From IMG/VR virus record IMGVR_UViG_3300031746_000094, positions 1-33,483 of that record: a stretch of 33,483 nt of DNA. One strand, written 5' to 3'. Position numbers and translations under genes: made by a program. Numbering within the stretch: the stretch's first letter is position 1; each line of letters starts with the position of its first letter. The notes under the pieces were generated by a model. That model did no database searches. It was not told where the DNA came from and saw only the letters and a list, made by a program, of their open reading frames with translations. This DNA comes from a virus. Positions 30,444 through 33,483 of the stretch are shown here, piece after piece.

Positions 30444-32441
30444 ATGGCGTTGGCCGACATCACCCTGCAACCGACGGGGTTGGATGGGCCGAACGACATC
30501 CGACTCTACGTTCCATCAGGCACGGCTCCGGCCAGGGCTCTGAGCATCATTCTGTTCAGCACAACCCCTCCATATGGGGCGAACGATGTTATCCTTGGGT
30601 CTATCCAATCGGGGACTGTTCTGTGGGAACAAACTCAAACACTAAGTCAAACAGCAGCGGGGTTCACTACAGACCAGACGCTTGATGCAGCAGGAAACCA
30701 GACCCTTCCTGTAACGGCGGGGTTCACCACAACCACCAATCTGGATGCAGTAGCATCCGAGACACTCCCCGTAACGGCTGGGTTCACCCCGACCAACGAT
30801 CTCACTGCCCTGGCTTCTCAGACGTTTGCTCAGACAGCCGCGTTCAGTGAGGTGGGGAACCTGGACATCCCGGCTTCACTGGCCACCTCACAGACGGGAG
30901 GCTTCTCGACTGATTCCCAGTTGGGTGTTGGGGTAACTCTAACGCTGCCCGCAACTACTAGCTTCACAACCACCGAGACTCTGGATGCTGTTGCATCCCA
31001 GACGCTCACTCAAACAGCAGCACTCACTCAGACCAACGACCTCACTGCTGTTGCATCCCAGACGCTCACTCAGACCGCTGCCTTAGTTCTAGTCGGAACC
31101 CTAGACATCCCGGCTTCTCTAGGAACCATATCGACTACGGCGGGGTTCACCGCTTCTAGCACAATCAGCTTCTTCCTGAGCACAACGCTCCCGACCACAA
31201 CAAGTTGGTCTACGGCCAACGATCTCACTGCCCTGGCATCCCAGACGCTCGCACAGACGGGTGTATTTGCCCCAACCAACGACCTCACTGCTGTAGCTTC
31301 CCAAACGCTCGCACAAACAGGTGCTTTTGTCCTGACAAGTTCAGTGGACATCCCTGTTTCTCAGACGATAGCGACTACCGGAGCGGGGTTCGTAGTCACC
31401 GAAACATTGGACGCCGCTGGGAATCTGATCCTAGCTGTCACACCTGTCTTCCAGCCGTCCAACGATCTCACTGCCCTGGCTTCTGAAACGCTGACCACAA
31501 CTGCTGGATTTACGTCCGACAGGGCCATCGACTACTTCTCCTCCACGGCTTTCAGTCAAACCTCGACTTGGGCTTCTTCAAACAATCTAGATGCTGCGGC
31601 TGCCAGTGCATTTGCCTCTCATCCGGATGCTGTCGAGGGGGAAACCGCCACCTACAATCTCCTCAACTCGTTCAACACGACGGCTGTCTGGTATACCGGT
31701 AACGTAATCGAAATGAATGGTACGGTTACGTTTGCGGTCACCACCATCGTGACATTGGTGGGAACCGTTGTGTCCGTAGCAGACTCGGCGTTGACCCTGA
31801 CTTCGACGGCAGGGTTCACAGGGTCCGTCAGTGTCACCATCCCCGTTGCTGTGGTTCTCCCCGCTTATCCGGGATACACGGCCTCAGAGATTCTCACTGC
31901 ACAGGCCAGCACAAACCTTCCGGCGATTGCTGGTCAGACTTTAACAAATCAGGCCGACATGGTCGGCAATGCATCTCTGAGCACCATCACGGGGTGGACT
32001 GTACAGGGGTCACTGGACATCCCTGCCAGTACGACGCTGTTCACGTTACCTACGATGGTCCTGGATGCGTCCATCGTCAAAAATCTCTTCCCTGTAGGGA
32101 TCCTGTCAGGTGAGGCATTTGGAACATCCATCCAAGAGTTCATCCCTCGGCCTACAGGAGTCTTCTCGGCTGAGGCGTTCGGCCTACCTACTCAGGAATT
32201 CCTCCTCTCTTCGAGTATCATTCAACCTCCGGGCATCCTGTCGGCCGAGGCGTTCGGGACGCCCACTCAGGCGTTTGACCTAACGGAATACAGGCACGTC
32301 GTGGCATTCCTAGGCATCTCATCTGTGGGGGCGTTCGGATCCGTCCAGGTCGTATACATCCCGGTCGTGTTCAAACCGTCCGGAATCCCGTCTGGGGAGG
32401 CTTTTGGCACCCCATCGCAGAGTCTCTTTTTGACACACTAA
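30444..32441 (+). CDS. Thr-rich repeat protein with AEAFGTP repeats at the C-terminus
   Basis: The 665-residue protein has a short N-terminal region (about 60 residues, LQPTGLDGPNDIRLYVPSG) and then an array of imperfect repeats of about 20 residues (types NDLTALASQTLAQTGxF and LDAVASETLPVTAGFT) from about residue 60 to 420. After a beta-rich middle, five AEAFGTP-type repeats occupy about residues 550-665. The protein is dominated by Thr, Ala, Ser and Val, with few charges and no Cys. This suggests an extended, repetitive beta fibre or stalk. The gene ends with a TAA that is in frame with the following gene only four codons later. It is likely a long surface fibre or adhesin. Confidence 0.78.
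   Translation: MALADITLQPTGLDGPNDIRLYVPSGTAPARALSIILFSTTPPYGANDVILGSIQSGTVLWEQTQTLSQTAAGFTTDQTLDAAGNQTLPVTAGFTTTTNLDAVASETLPVTAGFTPTNDLTALASQTFAQTAAFSEVGNLDIPASLATSQTGGFSTDSQLGVGVTLTLPATTSFTTTETLDAVASQTLTQTAALTQTNDLTAVASQTLTQTAALVLVGTLDIPASLGTISTTAGFTASSTISFFLSTTLPTTTSWSTANDLTALASQTLAQTGVFAPTNDLTAVASQTLAQTGAFVLTSSVDIPVSQTIATTGAGFVVTETLDAAGNLILAVTPVFQPSNDLTALASETLTTTAGFTSDRAIDYFSSTAFSQTSTWASSNNLDAAAASAFASHPDAVEGETATYNLLNSFNTTAVWYTGNVIEMNGTVTFAVTTIVTLVGTVVSVADSALTLTSTAGFTGSVSVTIPVAVVLPAYPGYTASEILTAQASTNLPAIAGQTLTNQADMVGNASLSTITGWTVQGSLDIPASTTLFTLPTMVLDASIVKNLFPVGILSGEAFGTSIQEFIPRPTGVFSAEAFGLPTQEFLLSSSIIQPPGILSAEAFGTPTQAFDLTEYRHVVAFLGISSVGAFGSVQVVYIPVVFKPSGIPSGEAFGTPSQSLFLTH
30650..31530 (+). 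repeat. Imperfect ~60-bp coding repeat array in the fibre gene
   Basis: Recurrent elements such as AACGATCTCACTGCC plus TCCCAGACGCTC-like blocks occur near 30796, 31040, 31217, 31279 and 31469, with diverged copies between. They encode the Thr/Ala-rich repeats. The unit is about 57-66 bases and always keeps the frame. Confidence 0.8.
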
Positions 32442-32453
32442 GAGAGAACCCTC

Positions 32454-33419
32454 GTGCCAACTACTTGGATCCCCTCAGCAGAAGCGTTCGGAACCCCGAA
32501 GCTCACCCAGACCATTGGGGCTTCGAGTATCCTGTCGGCCGAGGCGTTTGGCACTCCGATTGTCACGTTCAGCAGCGTCACGCTGATTCAGCCGACAGGG
32601 ATCCCCACCGGGGTGGCGTTCGGCACCCCAACCCAGGCTTTCCTTCCTGGGCCTGTGGGGATTCCCAGCGGGGCGGTCATCCCGAGCCCGCTGGTCAAGA
32701 CCACCTACACAACTCTGCTCTGCTCGGGTGCGGTCTATGGGACGGGGATTCTGTCTATCCCCGTCCTGTTGCTCTCAGGGACCACTGCGGGGACCGCTAC
32801 TGTCACGGGGGATGCTACCCTTGTTCTTCTCCTCCGAGGGCTCATACAGGGCGTAGGGACGTTAGGCGGGCACTTCCCGGACCCTCTCATCGGTACGTCC
32901 CTGATGGTCGGGTACCTCTGGCAGGAGCAGATGCCGGAGCCGGTCTGTGCTTGCCGGACTCCCCAGCCGGTCACCCAGACTAGGTGTTCCTGTGGTGGCA
33001 CCCTTCTGGTCCAACAGACCTCTGCCCCTTGCCCCTGTTCAGGGGGAGGGCCATATAGGTGGAACGAGTTTTTCCCCTCTGGGACGGGAGGACTTCAACT
33101 GTTCCTCCGCAACTCGGCTGGGGCTGTGATGCCCGCATCGGTCAGTTTCACGCTCTACTGGCTCAGGAACGGCATCCCCTTCCAGGCTGGGCCAGCGAAC
33201 CGTGTCCCCGCACGAGGCCCAAATGTGGGGCAGTTCTACGTTACCGGGAGGGTCGGAGAGTTTGGACAGCCAGGCGATTGGCTGGTACGCTGGACCTATC
33301 AGCAGAACTTCTTTTCACCCATCCAAGAGGTGGAGTCTCGATTCAGCGTCCAGGATGCCGTAGCGGCAGCCGATCCAAGAGACACGACCGTCAGGATCTT
33401 GAAGTACGGATGGGATTGA
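32454..33419 (+). CDS. AEAFGTP-repeat and Cys-rich protein with C-terminal Ig-like domain
   Basis: The 321-residue product starts at GTG 32454 with AGAGAG at 32441-32446. It is in the same frame as the upstream gene and begins with four more AEAFGTP-type repeats (IPSAEAFGTPKL, ILSAEAFGTPIV). Residues about 70-160 form strands of Val/Leu/Thr. A Cys cluster of three CxC motifs follows: C165/C167, C178/C180 and C193/C195. The last 120 residues (GGLQLFLRNSAGAVMPASVS, VPARGPNVGQFYVTGRVG and on) look like an Ig-like beta-sandwich. The two genes together look like one fibre split by a stop codon, or an ordinary pair after duplication. Function unknown. Confidence 0.75.
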   Translation: MPTTWIPSAEAFGTPKLTQTIGASSILSAEAFGTPIVTFSSVTLIQPTGIPTGVAFGTPTQAFLPGPVGIPSGAVIPSPLVKTTYTTLLCSGAVYGTGILSIPVLLLSGTTAGTATVTGDATLVLLLRGLIQGVGTLGGHFPDPLIGTSLMVGYLWQEQMPEPVCACRTPQPVTQTRCSCGGTLLVQQTSAPCPCSGGGPYRWNEFFPSGTGGLQLFLRNSAGAVMPASVSFTLYWLRNGIPFQAGPANRVPARGPNVGQFYVTGRVGEFGQPGDWLVRWTYQQNFFSPIQEVESRFSVQDAVAAADPRDTTVRILKYGWD

Positions 33420-33422
33420 AGC

Positions 33423-33483
33423 ATGACCTACAGCTACGACCGTGTGGGTGCTCAGGTTGTTTCGGCAACGGAGCAAACCTACT
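33423..33483 (+). CDS. Start of next gene, cut by window edge
   Basis: An ATG four bases after the preceding stop opens a frame of 20 codons (MTYSYDRVGAQVVSATEQTY) that runs to the right edge. The first residues resemble the N-termini of phage structural proteins I recall, but the fragment is too short for any assignment. Confidence 0.5.
   Translation, partial: MTYSYDRVGAQVVSATEQTY

Noticed and set aside
30650-31530. Possible CRISPR array
   Set aside because: Repeats vary in length and sequence, keep a reading frame and have no constant repeat with unique spacers. They are coding repeats.
32439-32441. Reassigned stop codon
   Set aside because: TAA, TAG and TGA all end other genes cleanly here, so a recoded genome is unlikely; a single local readthrough remains open.
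1-33483. tRNA or rRNA genes
   Set aside because: I saw no cloverleaf with a TTCRANYC-like arm between genes, and nearly all bases are coding.

Overview
The window reads as part of a tailed double-stranded DNA bacteriophage genome (Caudoviricetes). All credible genes are on the + strand, tightly packed, often with ATGA or GTGA overlaps. They start with the end of the large terminase subunit and run through portal, prohead protease, decoration and major capsid genes into a long set of virion and fibre-like genes. I see no rRNA, tRNA, integrase or host marker, so the host cannot be named. The moderately GC-rich composition and plain AGGAG-type ribosome sites only suggest an ordinary bacterial host. 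The head module plus accessory genes fill 33 kb with no recognisable tape measure, sheath or tail tube gene, so the full genome is probably large.

Region 1 (1-11.6 kb) is the DNA packaging and head module. It holds terL (cut by the window edge), two small genes, a portal gene interrupted by a 509-residue intein with a LAGLIDADG homing endonuclease, several small head-associated proteins, a serine prohead protease with an embedded zinc knuckle, a Gln/Asp-rich scaffold candidate, a decoration-type protein and the major capsid protein. A strong intrinsic terminator follows.

Region 2 (11.58-15.9 kb) looks like an inserted cargo block. It opens with a candidate promoter that would give a leaderless mRNA. 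A 762-aa protein follows with three zinc knuckles, two tandem PD-(D/E)XK-like nuclease domains (the second with its lysine replaced) and a C-terminal amino-methyltransferase. After it come a family 1 uracil-DNA glycosylase, a tiny Cys/His protein and three small proteins, two of which share an N-terminal LARRVA motif.

Region 3 (15.9-26.1 kb) carries large, poorly known virion-type proteins. They include a 1032-aa modular protein with a 327-bp in-frame tandem duplication and recurrent linker repeats, a 694-aa protein joining an HExxH metallopeptidase to a SWIM zinc finger, a zinc-ribbon protein, an HNH endonuclease and two proteins sharing an Ig-like C-terminal module.

Region 4 (26.1-33.5 kb) is a fibre or adhesin region. 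It has paralogous pairs of about 130-aa tail-fibre-type proteins, a transthyretin-like domain protein, a Thr-rich repeat protein and a Cys-rich protein. The last two lie in the same frame, separated by one TAA codon, and share an AEAFGTP repeat array. The most unusual items are the nuclease-methyltransferase fusion with its cargo neighbours, the duplicated modular protein, the peptidase-SWIM fusion and the split fibre gene.
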